This document shows, piece after piece, positions 12,644 through 25,168 of a stretch of DNA of 64,000 nucleotides. Each line of letters starts with the position of its first letter. Positions within the stretch are counted from its first letter, which is position 1. The notes below the pieces were generated by a model. The model worked only from the letters and a program-made list of their open reading frames with translations, did not search any database and had not been told where the DNA came from. This DNA comes from Yponomeuta sedellus (Eukaryota > Arthropoda > Insecta > Lepidoptera > Yponomeutidae). Location of the stretch: the NCBI GenBank assembly GCA_934045075.1, contig OW203727.1, positions 13,307,501 through 13,371,500 of the forward strand, written 5' to 3'. The position numbers and the translations under genes were made by a program.

Positions 12644-13100
12644 TACTCACCCGTTACTAACTGGTAACTATAATTTTTTATTTTGACATTTATTGCAACA
12701 TAAAATCTGATATAGGGAAATCACCAATTCACGAAGCGACAAGTTACAGGCAGTAATTTTATGTTAGGTATCAGATGCATATTATCAAGTCATGGCACTA
12801 ACAGATTTGATATACGTGCAATTATGGATTTTACTGTCTATCTACCGTGAAAAGTTAAATAAATGGGTAATTCATCAACACGACCAATGTTTTAGCTGAC
12901 CGGCTATTAGATTCAATCAATACCTACGTATGCGGTAAAACATAATTAAAATAAGAGCAAAACCTGTTGGAAATCTTCCGACAATAATTCAAATAAGTGA
13001 TTCCGGAATTAAGTTAATAACATAAATTTACTATGTACTACAGGCCTCTGACCGACCGAGTAAACGTCTAGCGCCACAGTTACATATCAGCAGGCTCTTG

Positions 13101-13147
13101 ACGAAGCTGTTATGTGACTCGAGGCTTCAGTCACATAACAGCTTCGT
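13101..13147. repeat. Perfect 19-bp hairpin
   Basis: ACGAAGCTGTTATGTGACT (13101-13119) and its exact complement (13129-13147) flank a 9-base loop; partial pairing continues outside (CTCTT / AAGAG). It could be a very small MITE or a structured transcript. Confidence 0.85.
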
Positions 13148-13159
13148 AAAGAGTTAACC

Positions 13160-16100
13160 AGTTGGATGAAAAAAGATCGGCTCACGAATGGCTTGACCAA
13201 GCCAGTCGCCACCGCCACGTCCGGATACATGCGACAGACATGTCCTGCAAAGGCAAACAAACACCGGATTCACGCAAGCATCACACCACAACAATGGCTA
13301 ACTTTGAAGTCGACTCGTTCTATACGGAGAAACCCACACTCAATTAGAAAGCTTGCGTAATTTATGAAGACCCTAGATACCAACTAAGTGCAACCATTCG
13401 GTAAAGTTAGATAAAAACTCAATCAAATACACAAATCGTAAATTAAGAGCCTATTCAAGCAAGACTTGCGACATGGCGTAAGATAGGAGCTAGTTGAATA
13501 GCAAAATCAATGCAAATTGGCCTATTTATGATTGTAATTATGGCCATTGAGCGATGAGAATCTATCTGGGTATCCAATTGCGTGAAATGGTGGTAACTAC
13601 CGCTAATGCTAGCAAGTTAGTCTGTTGGATTCGTAACTTGGTTACAGTTTCAGCTCCATCTAACTACCTACCTAGGTACGTACGTAAACAACGAAACAAT
13701 AGTTCCACTGCAATCGCGATTGCAAAAACTTTGCGACGCGACGTCGCAAATGACCTTAAACTTTTTTGTTGAATTAAAGTCGGAGGCGCCACAACTACAT
13801 TTGTAGTGATAACGATACTTAATAAACGATTGTTTGTTGGCTGAATGACCAGTAGTAATTGGGTCATTATAATTTGGGTGCCATATCATTTTGCAGTCTA
13901 ATCTGGGAGTTTATAAGCAGGCAGATCCAAATGATGATATTTCGAGGATAAAAATGTTGTGCTGGCCAGAATTATTCCCTCTTACACAATATGTTTATTG
14001 TAATCATTATATTCCAGGGAAATGGGTAATAATTTAATTGGTGTATTTAAATAGCAAACCTGTCTTTCTGAAAATATCTTAAGAAGAACAAACAATGACT
14101 GGCTAATATTATATACTATGTATAGACTACATAATTATATACTACGACAAGTTAGCTACATAAATGTGTAAGGGCGATCCGATTACAGAATGTCGTCACG
14201 TTAAGATCACATCCAGAACATACGCCATTGTTTCCAGTAGGACTTTTAAACGGTTGTCACAATATTTAGTTTGTTATTTTAATGGGATGGCGACCGACAG
14301 TAGCTTAAAATGTAATTAAATGTTATAACTAAACCTAATTAGGGAGGTACATAATCTTATAATTATGGCATGTTACACAACATTCTATAATTACATACAA
14401 TAATAAGTAAGGCTTACAATTAACATATGTGGCGAAATCTCTCTGAATTTCTTTATCTTTCAGATTTAATGAGACCTTTCCCCAGCAAGCAACATGGTAA
14501 ACTCGTTGATTCCAAATGTGTGCAATAGCATTCAAATTAGGTCTTTTGAATGAACTGAGGTGCCTCAAATCATAGCTACGAATAGGCACAGACAATAACC
14601 CATGAACTTTTAGAAAGTTGTAGATGACCTTGCATCAAAAATGTAAAGGCTGATCGGTTGTCGACTGCAGTTACCCCGTGATTAAACAGGTGCACGCGTG
14701 TAAAGTTTGACGTACTAAACTTGTAATACAAGGCTAAAAATAAACAAGAGTCGATTTTGAGCGACGCAGCCCCACAGCGCGTTAGCCACGCACAGTCGCG
14801 AAATGCGTCCAAAGTGGCTACTTCCTTTCAGTCCAGTTAAACTGCCTAATCTCAGTCAGATGCTAAATGAGGGCTTGGACTCTAACCATGCACTACCTGT
14901 TCCAGAAACAGTGGATTACACAATTCTTTCTTATGACTGCAATCGTTTTTTTTAAGAGATTCAAGACTAAGCATGTTCCGAATGAATAGCACTTCATCTA
15001 GGTGATTCATTATTTTTGTGCGCAATAAATAACAGTACACTATTTTGCTCAATGAACCCACGAGATTAATGAGGTATGCCAAAAGTAAAGGAACCGGTTA
15101 TTCGCCGAGAAAACGGGCACACTGAGAAACCATGTGGGTGTTAGGGAAAGTAGACCAGCACAGTGTAAATGCCTCTATTTTGATTTACATAGAGATAAGG
15201 GAGGGATTTTGCAGTTTGGCTCAGATACGGAGACAGAGATAGTTACTTAAATGATAGCTCAGCTCAGTGACCATTTTCAAATACTATTATATGATCATTA
15301 TAAATAGACTTAGCAAAATGTTAATTCAATATTTTTGTTATCATACTCGCACTCAGGTCAAATGTGATAAGCGTTGTAGAAATAAGTTCCTCTTTCCACA
15401 TCAACGTGGGTTATTTGATAAGAGAAAATACTAACATCTACGTGGATTAGATGAATAGAATCTTCTATTAAACTCGACTTTCCACAATTTTGTTTTTGGT
15501 GCAACAAGGGATTTTTCATTCATTCTTAAGTTTACTTTATAATGGTAACTAAGCATAAAAAGGAGATAAGAAGTCTACTGACGAACCATGGCATAGATTA
15601 CTGCTCTTGGCCATAGCTGAAGCAGAGGTATTTCATCACTGTATGGTGGGTTAGTGCCTAGCGCTTTTGGGTCGAGAATATCTTGGCGCGGTTTGCTCGT
15701 CAATTAATTTTTGTTTACTTGTGTGTTATGTGTGTTTTTAAAGTCTTGATTCTTATACTTATAACTATTAGCTGACCCTGCTAACATTGTTTTGTTACAT
15801 TCTTGACCAAATATACATAGAAAATTAATAAAAATTGGTGAAACAGTTTCTGAGAGGTTTGATAACAAACACTGTGACATGAGATTTTGTATGCTATTAG
15901 ATAATATTTTTTTTTGGACTGAGCATTGATATAGCCTTTGGAGTGTACCTAGACAAATACAGCCTAACCACCCTTTAAGAATAAACATTAAATTTGAATT
16001 ACATTTGAAATAATGTCAAAACTGGCATACAATCAAGAGCAGAGTATTCATATTTTAATGAGCTGTGCTTTGATAGCTCTTTTCTTAGATATGTGAACTG

Positions 16101-16380
16101 GTATTGTGGTTTTTGTATAGCCTCGATCATTATACCTAGATTTTATTATCAGCTCCACAGGAAACATCAAATAAATGAAATTATTAGTTAAGCATCCACT
16201 GTGCTGGTTCACATCATTCATAGATACCTACACAATATTTATAATATTTATGCCTAAAGGAATGAAATTTTTTTATACAAACCATAAAAATTTTAACAAT
16301 AAAATTATAAGTACTTCTCAAAGGTCAATGATCTTTAACATTATTGTAATTTGGCAATCAAAAAATTAAGTGCCCAGTGC
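13160..16380. other. No recognised gene
   Basis: Several short frames on both strands (13664-13889, 14335-14812, 15704-15988 minus) lack recognisable domains and overlap on opposite strands, as expected by chance in this composition. Confidence 0.4.
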
Positions 16381-16384
16381 CCAG

Positions 16385-16790
16385 CACCTTGGGATTTGGC
16401 AGAAAATGATTTTATTTAGCCATCAGCAAAAACTTTCAATAAATGTGTAGATAAAGGGGTGTTCCCAGACCTCATGAAATATAGTCACAGCTCTATTTGA
16501 ATCTGGTGATAAAGATGATCCAACCAATTTCGGACCCATTTCAGTACTACCATGTTAAGTAAACAATTAGATAAGATTGTCATAAGTGAATTACCTATGG
16601 AATTTATTATCAACATACCATAGTCAGCAGTTCTGTTTCTCTGAAGGGTTTCTCTCTGCACAGAGTAATGTTACTTATCTGCGACATGTAAGAGGACTAC
16701 AAGAATGCTGTAGGCATGTTCTGTAACCTATCAATGGCGTTTGACTGTGTAGACTAAGAAACACTATCACAAAGTTAAAACACTTCAGAC
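16385..16790 (+). pseudogene. Decayed LINE reverse transcriptase fragment
   Basis: Read in shifting frames, this stretch resembles the start of a LINE reverse transcriptase. GVFPDLMKY is followed, after a shift, by FKSGDKDDPTNFGPISVLP, which is the usual K-x-x-x-N-x-R-P-I-S motif with Arg replaced by Gly. Near 16720-16760 FCNLSMAFDCVD-like residues recall motif A. Stops and frame changes are frequent, and no endonuclease or 3' end was found, so it is an old fragment of a Jockey/CR1-like LINE. Confidence 0.5.
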
Positions 16791-16799
16791 TCCAGGGTT

Positions 16800-17640
16800 G
16801 AAGTTTATATCTTTAGGGGTTCTACTTAAAAAGAAGGGCTCAAAAAGCAAACATCATTATACAAAAATTTTTACCTAGTCTGAGTAAATTAACTTTTACA
16901 TTTTGCATTCTGGTCTTTATTCATTGGAATGGTATTAAATTTAGACTTAGTTAAATTTTAAATGCTACTACTGTGTGTACAAAATACTACTAACCCCTTT
17001 TGCAAGTAGCAAAGAATAACTAATTGAATTGGCCACCTGTCTATAGTTGGCTATAGTTGCCTATGTTCTTTCTTGCATTTCTCAACATCTTAATAGTTGA
17101 ATTATTAGCTGTTCTGCCTGTGTCTGAATTGAAAATCTTATTAAGTAAATCCTTAGGAATCTATCTGTCCCATTCTTTAGTGTGAAATCTGATCAGAAAT
17201 AGACAAACTACCAGTCAAGCCAGGTTAGGTTGAAGGACTGTTGCTCAAAGGGTCAACCGAGCACCACTTTTTCCCTTATTTGTAAATAGATAAAATTTCA
17301 TTTCACAGTGCACTTCCAGCTCAGCTACTGACAGCTAGAGATGTTAAATGTTTACTTGGTGAACGTCTCAATTCAGAAACCAGCGGTTAGTCAGTTTCTT
17401 AGGCTTTTGTTTATTTGCAAGAATATCAGATTTAAAGAATGGTAGAAAAAAAAAATATTATGAGTCATTACTTTAGATTATTAGGAGTGGGAAAACATAA
17501 TTATTATGATTCACAACCTCATTATCATTACACATATCTAGCCGAGAAAATAATGATGTTCTTAACGAACCCAACTTTACCCACCAACCCGAACTTTTGC
17601 TCTCAGTATCGTGATCTTTGTGCAGACTGAGGAGATGGAA
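16800..17640. other. No gene recognised; possible half-MITE at 17352-17392
   Basis: TTTACTTGGTGAACGTCTC followed by AATTCAGAAACC resembles the right end of the 51279-51415 MITE. The rest is unassigned. Confidence 0.3.
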
Positions 17641-17657
17641 ATTTGAAATCCACTTAC

Positions 17658-17718
17658 CACTTTCAATGTAGGGGAGGGCCAGCAGTAGAAAGGCAATATA
17701 TCCGAGTTCACTGAACAT
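17658..17718 (-). CDS. Possible first coding exon of an unidentified gene
   Basis: On the minus strand an ATG at 17718, in the context CAACAATGTT, opens a 20-codon hydrophobic stretch (FSELGYIAFLLLALPY) that looks like a signal peptide or membrane anchor. It stops at a strong donor, G|GTAAGTGG, at 17657. The frame is open further upstream, so the exon may be longer. No downstream exon was identified and the protein is not recognised; it could be chance. Confidence 0.25.
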
Positions 17719-17829
17719 TGTTGCAGGCGAAACATTCACTTTGTCACCAAGGCATCGCACATAAAATACAGCTGATTCACAAACCACTGGGAGACGAAAC
17801 CTTTGTCTGTTGCTTACCAAAAACGCATG

Positions 17830-18585
17830 CGCGATCTAATGATATTTTTATTTACATTACAAATAATACGATAGCACAACTTTACATTTTAGCACTTCAT
17901 CATACACCCGAACAATATTTGGAACTATAGTTAGGCGTCTTGATTATGGTGGTAACAATAAATAACAACAAAACTGAACAACTTGTCTATAAGCGGATAC
18001 ACTCGCGATAGTCCACATTTATTGGAATCAGTGAAAATCACTTATCTAACATTTTATTTTTCTCTTTACAAGTCCATACAGTTAATCTTAACCTATAAAG
18101 TAATTATAACGTAAAAAAGAAATAAAAACTAAAAATTACTGTGCCCCACATCTGACATCTTGGAAATTGATCACTGTGTTGCCAGGACATGTTTCCAATT
18201 TAGACAGTTTTCAATATTTAACAGCCAATAGACGAACAGCAAAAAACTTATAAATTACGTATTGTAGGTACTTGGCAAAAGTACATCCAACTACAAAATA
18301 ATTTCCATTGCTATAAAATCATAAAATAAAGTAAAACATATTCATGTTAAGATTAGATACTTTCTACTACAAAAAAATCGCTTTAAATTTGTAACACAAT
18401 GCCTAGGCTATCAAGAAATAGCCCAATAGCATTGTGACACAATGCTCCGACCCCGGTGTCCCAAACTATTTAAATTTATGGGCTTAAAAACTGCCTAATG
18501 CTCACTACAGATGTCAGCACTGTTTGATTTCACAGTTCTCCATAGCATTTTTGTAAACATATTAAATGTTTTGTGAATAATATCA
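17830..18585. other. No recognised feature
   Basis: AT-rich DNA with no coding or repeat signal that I could support. Confidence 0.35.
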
Positions 18586-18589
18586 TTCA

Positions 18590-18870
18590 ATGACTCTTTG
18601 TACAGCCGTTGATTGCAAAAATATGGGATATTTCTCATATATTTCCCAAGGAACCTAAAAGAAGAAAACTGTGGGAGAAAGCTCTTCATAGAAAAAATTG
18701 GAAGGCTAGTACTCCGTCAAGGCTATTTTCAACCTGAAGATTACTATGGACGCCATTCACATAGAAGTGATGAATCTCTACACACAGTATTGAAGAAAAC
18801 AGCTGTGTCCTCTATATTTTCATTTTCTAAAGCGATACCAAACAACAAAATTTATACAATATGGCGGTTC
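18590..18870 (+). pseudogene. THAP-domain pseudogene fragment
   Basis: Three reading frames in succession give the parts of a THAP zinc-binding domain. An ATG at 18590 leads into LCTAVDCKN (C-x4-C start). A second frame gives FPKEPKRRKLWEKALHRKNW, typical of the basic DNA-contacting part. A third gives FQPEDYYG followed by LHTVLKKTAVSSIF, matching the end of the domain where AVP-x-IF is usual. The Cys expected before the x2-His is read as Phe (SRLFST). At least two frameshifts make it non-functional. THAP domains occur in host regulators and in P-element-type transposases; the sequence does not decide between them. Confidence 0.6.
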
Positions 18871-18879
18871 TAAGAAACA

Positions 18880-21800
18880 CTTAACAGTGCTGCCAACTAC
18901 AATGAACTTTCAGTTTTTTATCTTCATTGTTAAAAAGTTAGTAGAAGCAAACAACCCCCGAAACATTTTAAAGTTAGTAGATTTGTTTGAAGTTAGTACC
19001 TATTTGGTTAGTGTTTACAAAGTAGGCATTTGTAAAGTACTTGTTTATTGTTACTATTTTAAAGACATTTAAATAAATTTTACATTGGTAGTGTCAAGGA
19101 AATGTTGCAAAATTGTATTTAAACTAGCTGGTGCCCACGACTTCATCTGCACTGGATTAGTATTTCAAGTAGCTTATATTAGCGTGGCGTCGTAGAAAAG
19201 AACTAACATTATGACATTAAAATTAACACATAATTTTTGGGTCGCATTTGATAATATAACAGCCTGACAATATTGAAATGTTACAGTCGCACTATAATAA
19301 CTTAACAATATTATCAACATAAGAAATACGGTATCTCAGCACTTGGGACTCCTAATCATGGGCCTTTAGGTAGCTACTGCAGTATGCTCCTATAAACTAT
19401 ATTTAACGATTATTTAAACATTTCCATCATACATTACATATGTGTAACTCTAGTGGTTTTAGCGGCGCACGCTATAATAGCTTGCAGATGGTAGATTTTT
19501 TCCTCCTCACTTGACACTTATCGTCACATTTTGGACAATTCACAATATCTTTATAAATTTTATCCTATGTGTTATTTTGACTAGGTATAAGCGTATTATT
19601 GTAAAGTTTCATTAAAATTCATTCGGTAGATTTTCCGTGAAAGAGTAACAAACATCCACCCATACTTACAAACTTTCGCGTTTATAATATTAAGTACGAC
19701 AGGATTTTTATATGAAAGCGCTAGCTTGACGTAGTTGTAAAGTAATTTAAATCATGCGTGCATAACTTGCTTAGTTTTTTATGACAATGTCACTTTAAGT
19801 TATTGCTCATAAATATAGCAGTTTTAAATATTTAGGTTACACTAAAGTAAGTGCGCGAAAATTCTAAGTTTTACTCGAAATAATTGATCATACACCTTTT
19901 GGTCACCCTTATCCGTTCATGTCCAAAAAGGGACGAACAATTCTGATGACGGACGAAAGGGACCACCTCGAGACAAACAAGGCTGTTTTTATCCGAAAAG
20001 GTGGAGTCTGGCAACCCGTCGGCATAGACAAGTTTGAGGAACTCTTAATTCTGAGCTTAGATGTTCCGATTTGTACCTATTCTGTTTACGAATCTTCTTA
20101 CTTAATTAATTTGTGTTTTACTCCCTTTATTCTAAGTGAAAAACTAGACAGTCAGTCAGTAGAAAAACCAGTAATAGCTAAAAATACCCAAAGTAGCAAA
20201 TAAATGTTGGCATGGCAAGAAAAACTTTTAGTTTGAGTATACCTACATAAAATATAGGTGATTAACCTGTGTGATTTTAGAACCAGGGGTAGCAGTAACT
20301 TAGCAGAAACCTGTGACAGTAATGCTGTCCTGCTTTCGCTTACCAACCTTCCATAAGAAAAAAGAGATGGCACTACGTTTATCAATGCACCGATTTCAAG
20401 GTGCGTACAGGCCCTACTGTCAAACGCTACCGACTAGGGATGGGCCTAACTCTCCATCGATATCGATAGAACCGTTGAAAAAATGAAGACTTCATGAATG
20501 AAATCATGTTAATTAAAATAAATTGCATTGTATATAAGTTTTAAATCATGTTGTATCAAAATAAGTAACAATAACTTAAGAAGCAACACTTTTTTATACG
20601 AAATAGTTAATTTACAATTATATTCATCAACGTCAACATAATACTCCGTCTCAGATTTCTTGCTGAAGGCCTATGCTTCAGAATAGAATCCGTAACGACG
20701 TATAATATTGACGTTACGTTTCTTCTTCCCATTTAGTAAAAATACAAATCGAGCTAAGACTTCGTATTAAAAAGTTATCAAAACTTTATACTCTATGTTT
20801 ATCTTGCAATGAAAATTGATAAGGAAAATACTATTGCTATTATTGATTAGGTAAATCTATCTTCGACCGCAATCTGTCGCTAAAAGTTGCCAGCAAAACG
20901 TATTTAATTATCACAATATTATATTATTACTGCAAGTAATAATTCAGTTATTCGATGGATGCAGTAATTTTATGTGTCATGTGATGAATTCTGATATTTA
21001 AATACATTTTGTTGACAGATTTTAGACAATAGGTATAGGGGTTGATGACCACATCAACGAAGGAATTTTCGAACGCATGACTATAAGGATCATCAACTAC
21101 GTCAGTCTGCAGTAAATTTGATCAAGAAAGAGAAATATGACCGTAGCATTGGCAGATAACAGACATTTTTGCTCACTTCCCATGTTCAGTTACCTGAAAA
21201 CAAAAACAAACGTTTAATAAAGGCGTACCTATAAAAGAGAGCTGCTTAAATAATAACATATTCCACTTTTAAATACTTTCGTTTTAGACGTCTTTATAAA
21301 AGCTATTTGGGTTATCAGCTACGTCCATTATTGAGTGATCCTGATAAGTAATTACATACTTTGAAGTAAGGTACAATTTGCATCTATATAGTCAGATATT
21401 TTTTGCAATAAGGTGATCACCACATAATTTATTAATTGTGAAACTAGCAGCTTTGACGTCCATTCATTTTACATTTTATTTTTACCTTTCAACATTTCTT
21501 TATCCATCTATCTATGATTTACACTGTTAGAGAGATGTTTTTTGTGGGTAAGTCTATGGTAGTTTGTATTATCGTTGGGCGAGATTTAAATTCAGGACAA
21601 ACATAAAACAGCTGATGGGGTTTGGAAAACAAATTGTTTACACGTAGAAGTCTTAATATAAGCAACATCGTGATGTGGGAAATTCGGGCTTGTTTTTTTG
21701 ATACTATCAATTCTCATATCACACTGTTTACTTATTTCGATTAGAAATACTGAAATAAAGATAAACTTTACTGTTAAATGAATTAAATGGATGAAGGCAC

Positions 21801-22080
21801 CACTCGGATGCTGTGGTACCTGGAACACTGTTTGGATGTAGTAGACTTTACTAAAGAAGTATGGTAAAGGAAAAACAAATCGTAAGCTTTCGTAGTTATT
21901 CTCGTTATGCTCGAATACAAAATAAACTCTTGGGAGCATCCTATTTTGTAAAACCATGTGATAAGTGTATATGAAAAGGTAGCGATATATATTCTGTAAC
22001 AAATGTTTAACTTTCTTACCATTACTTCCATTTTTACTGGTCTAAGGTGGGCACAACATCTTCCTTCAGGCGTGTTCGCA
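18880..22080. other. No recognised gene
   Basis: A 94-codon frame at 19919-20203 (plus; contains KAVFIRKGGVWQPVGIDKFE) and a 136-codon frame at 21592-22002 (minus) have no recognisable domain. A small inverted repeat GTTGATG/CATCAAC lies at 21041-21058. Confidence 0.35.
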
Positions 22081-22083
22081 ATA

Positions 22084-22097
22084 AGGTCACCAGGTCA
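22084..22097. promoter_or_regulatory. DR2-type pair of nuclear-receptor half-sites
   Basis: AGGTCA-CC-AGGTCA is a perfect direct repeat with a 2-base spacer, followed by CTTTGTCACCTGGTG so that CACCAGGT/ACCTGGTG also form an inverted pair. The motif matches the AGGTCA half-site of nuclear receptors. No gene start is visible nearby, so function is unproven. Confidence 0.3.
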
Positions 22098-22299
22098 CCT
22101 TTGTCACCTGGTGCAGGTAGCGGTTCTGCTTCTTACATAATTAAATGAGTTTTTGTTAATTTAGTATTACTTCTATTGTATAGTTATTGAATTACAATAT
22201 TACTGTTTTTGTCTCATTTAAGAATAATTTTATGCTCAAACGTACACCACCTTTTTTAATGAATGCTATAATGGTATTAATTTAATAAATTGAAAATGT

Positions 22300-22562
22300 C
22301 TATGTTACGTTCCCAACCTCCAGGCTGTAGCTGAAAATCAGCGATCTGCTCTACTGAGTAGATAACTACGCTGAGATACCGCCATTTTGTACTGCTGCAA
22401 CACACATAACTATGCTTTTAACTAGTTGTATACTTTGTTTTTATCAGCATGCCGATTCTATTGTTTTTTAACTGTGTTTCTATGTTTAATTTGTTGTAAA
22501 ATATTATGTGTGTTTCAAAGTACAAATAAACATTTTATCTATCTATCTATCTATCTATCAAT
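22300..22562 (+). repeat. 3' end of a retrotransposon with (TATC)n tail
   Basis: Non-coding sequence ending in ACAAATAAACATTT followed by a TCTATCTATC run (22536-22560). A polyadenylation signal followed directly by a short microsatellite is typical of LINE or SINE 3' ends in insects. The body upstream is not recognisable. Confidence 0.5.
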
Positions 22563-22564
22563 AA

Positions 22565-23570
22565 ATTTCTTTGTCCAAATCACTCGGGTCTAAAGTGCCT
22601 TAAGCGCACTTTACACACGTTTTTGTCCCGTTTCTTATTACTGCGCTTTTGCGTGCTTTTGCTTCCATATAGCAATTTGGGAAATCTTGAACAAGAATAA
22701 ACAATGGATTATGTACTAAGAAGGTGTGATGAACAAGTTTCGACTACACTACTACTGAGGCGAATTTTCATCGACCATGCTTTTGCCATCACTAGTACAA
22801 CCTACAAATGGATTGGTTGATTTTCCTTATTTTAGGGCTTAGAAGACTTCTAGAAGCAACAATTACGGTAATTTTGGTTAATGAGTCGTTAGGAAGTTTA
22901 TTTACAAAGTGATATTTCATCCCTCGGTCCTTTAGCGCGAGAAAACATAGGTTTTAGGTACTCACCTTTGGAAGTTCATATTATAATCTCCGTTTTCTTT
23001 GTTTCATATGTGACCTGCAGCCACTACGCACTTTTCATCTCATTGTGCATTTATTGTACAATATCCCAGGGTAAGTTGTTTGCACCAAAGTATTATAGTT
23101 ATTTCAATTTTCTAAAATAATTCCACGACGTCTTCACAGATTTTGCACTTGCGATAACACGACTAAATTAAATTTGAAAACAGTGAGAGTGAGTGCTACC
23201 ACTATTGTAAGTTACAATACCATCTTAATTTGGACTCTTACTCAGGGCATTAGGGCATCGTTTTGACAATTAGGCGGGTACGCTGTCACGTGACCATCGT
23301 TTCTTCTATTGGTTTAATTGTTCTGTGTTTTAGAACTATCCTCAGAACAAGGACTAAAGCATAGAAGGAGCCGTAAAATAAAAAGTGACTAGTGAATAGC
23401 TGTCCTTGTTACTCTTGCAATGATTCTTTGTGCCAGAAAGAGACAGCTATTGTGTACTCTGCCAAACAAAATTTCACAATCGTACTAGGTTGCCTATAGA
23501 AAGTCATAGTTAGATTGGGGGTCATAGACAAAAGTAGAAATCCATAAGAATGGGACAAACAATACGAAAA
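22565..23570. other. No recognised feature
   Basis: Unassigned AT-rich DNA. Confidence 0.35.
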
Positions 23571-23574
23571 CGTC

Positions 23575-23735
23575 GATATTATTGTTATTATTATTATTAT
23601 ATTATTATTACTATAGTTATGGTTAAAAGAACAATATGTACTAACACTAGAATAAGATTACTAACAAATCTATATGATTTTTTTATATTTGAAATAAATG
23701 AATTGAATTGAATTATTTATTCCTTAACTAAACAT
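23575..23735 (+). repeat. TTA microsatellite and retroelement tail ending (GAATT)n
   Basis: A TTATTATTATTA run (about 23582-23608) is followed by sequence ending GAAATAAATGAATTGAATTG, a tail style common on insect LINE copies. Confidence 0.45.
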
Positions 23736-24203
23736 TCTGTAAATATAGCAGTCTATATTAATATTATACAATCTGTAAAAAAAAGGAGTGATAATATTTA
23801 AGGGTGGGTATATGTCCCTTGTACATAGTACACTGTGAAAGTAGCAGCACTGAACGAGTTAGTTTCAACTTCCATACATTTTTGTTTCATAAGAGTATCG
23901 TAGAAAAAATTGCCAACCCTAGCAATACCTTACAAGTACGAGCGTAAGCAGCCTAGCGCAAGTAGGAACTTTGAAATTTTTGTTCGCATTTAGCCCCGTT
24001 TTAATGGCGGACATATTTTTGTCTCACTCTTTAATACTACTTACTCTTTCTTTGCTGTCAATGTCAAACTGAAAACATAACAAATATGGCGGAACGCGGC
24101 ACATATTAGAACGTTTTCTAGTTAAAATTTTTGTGTTTTAAGTTTGTTCAATATCTAGCTGTGTATATCTTGTTGTACAGTGTTTAGTGATTTTCTTTTA
24201 ATA

Positions 24204-24731
24204 ATGGCATTGATCGGATGGTGTCGAACTTGTGCCATTTGTAAAATAAGATGCAGCCGGTCAAAGGGTACCAAAAGAAAGTTTATGGGTAAATTTCCTA
24301 GGGATGAAGACCGGTAAGTATTTCTGGCTACAGTTTTTGTCATCTTGCACAAGAGCAAGATCATAAATTATGTTAAATAACGTAATTAATATAATATGAG
24401 AAAAATAATCAGATGTTTCAATGTCATAGTGATGTGCCATACACATATTCAATATCGATAAAAAAATATCTGATAAGTACCTTGGTCAGAATTACTACTC
24501 CGTGTAAGACGGGTGAATTGCTGTAAGCCATAACAATGTTTCAACGATGCACTATTAGTAGCTGCATTGAATGTAGTTTTTTTTAGATGCAGACAATGGG
24601 TGAAAATTGTGGAAGATCTTATATCGTATATCCCCATCGAAAAACTCCACCAACATAAATTTGTTTGTAGAGATCATTTCCGGCCGAAAGATTTTTACAA
24701 CTATTTTAAAAGGAAGCCGATTAAAGAAATG
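24204..24731 (+). CDS. THAP-domain protein, exons 1 and 2
   Basis: Exon 1 (24204-24313) starts at an ATG and ends at CCG|GTAAGT. Exon 2 (24587-24731) follows a T-rich acceptor TTTTTTAG and ends at ATG|GTGAGT. Joined, they read without a stop for 84 codons and contain a complete THAP zinc-binding domain. It has C-x2-C (CAIC, about residues 10-13), a basic stretch with FMGKFPRDEDR, the invariant Trp (CRQW), and the closing C-x2-H (VCRDH) followed by FRPKDF. THAP proteins bind DNA in a zinc-dependent way and act as nuclear regulators; the domain also occurs in P-element transposases. GGCGGAC and ATGGCGGAACG sequences lie 110-200 bp upstream, in a plausible promoter. Candidate later exons are listed separately. 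Confidence 0.75.
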
Positions 24732-24919
24732 GTGAGTTGTGTTATAAACTTATAATGTAACACTTACTACATTTCATGAATAATTATGTAATAAAACACA
24801 AAATACGCCTTGCTTTACGTCGAACATTTGAATGTATTTTGCTCCGTCATTTAGAACGCAATATTATTATTACGTCTTAATACGTAAATGACATACTTTG
24901 ATAAACATTTTTTTACAGG

Positions 24920-24989
24920 GCTGTATCTTCTCTACTTATAATTGCGCCTCCTCTTCCTGATTACTTACTAGCTGAGTTTCCTTACCAGG
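24920..24989 (+). CDS. Candidate exon 3 of the THAP gene (frame problem)
   Basis: A 70-base segment between a good acceptor (TTTTTTTACAG) and a donor (CCAG|GTAGCC). Its length (3n+1) is what is needed to join exon 2 to exon 4 in phase. In the frame set by exon 2 it has a stop after 13 codons; in another frame it is fully open (AVSSLLIIAPPLPDYLLAEF). It may be a wrong exon, a frameshifted one, or an alternative end. Confidence 0.3.
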
Positions 24990-25168
24990 TAGCCACGTCG
25001 CATCACTTGAAACTGGTTAGTGATTGGAATTACTAAAATATTTTTTTTACTAATTTTTAACTTAAAATATTTTTTTATAAAAATGTATTTGATAGTTACA
25101 TAGTCAATTATGCAGTTATGTGGTAAACAGGAACAAACTATTTTTTTTTTCGGACTATTCTTGCAATT

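Noticed and set aside
19919..20203. 94-codon plus-strand frame
   Set aside because: Possibly coding-like at its start (KAVFIRKGGVWQPVG) but no family recognised, no splice or promoter support.
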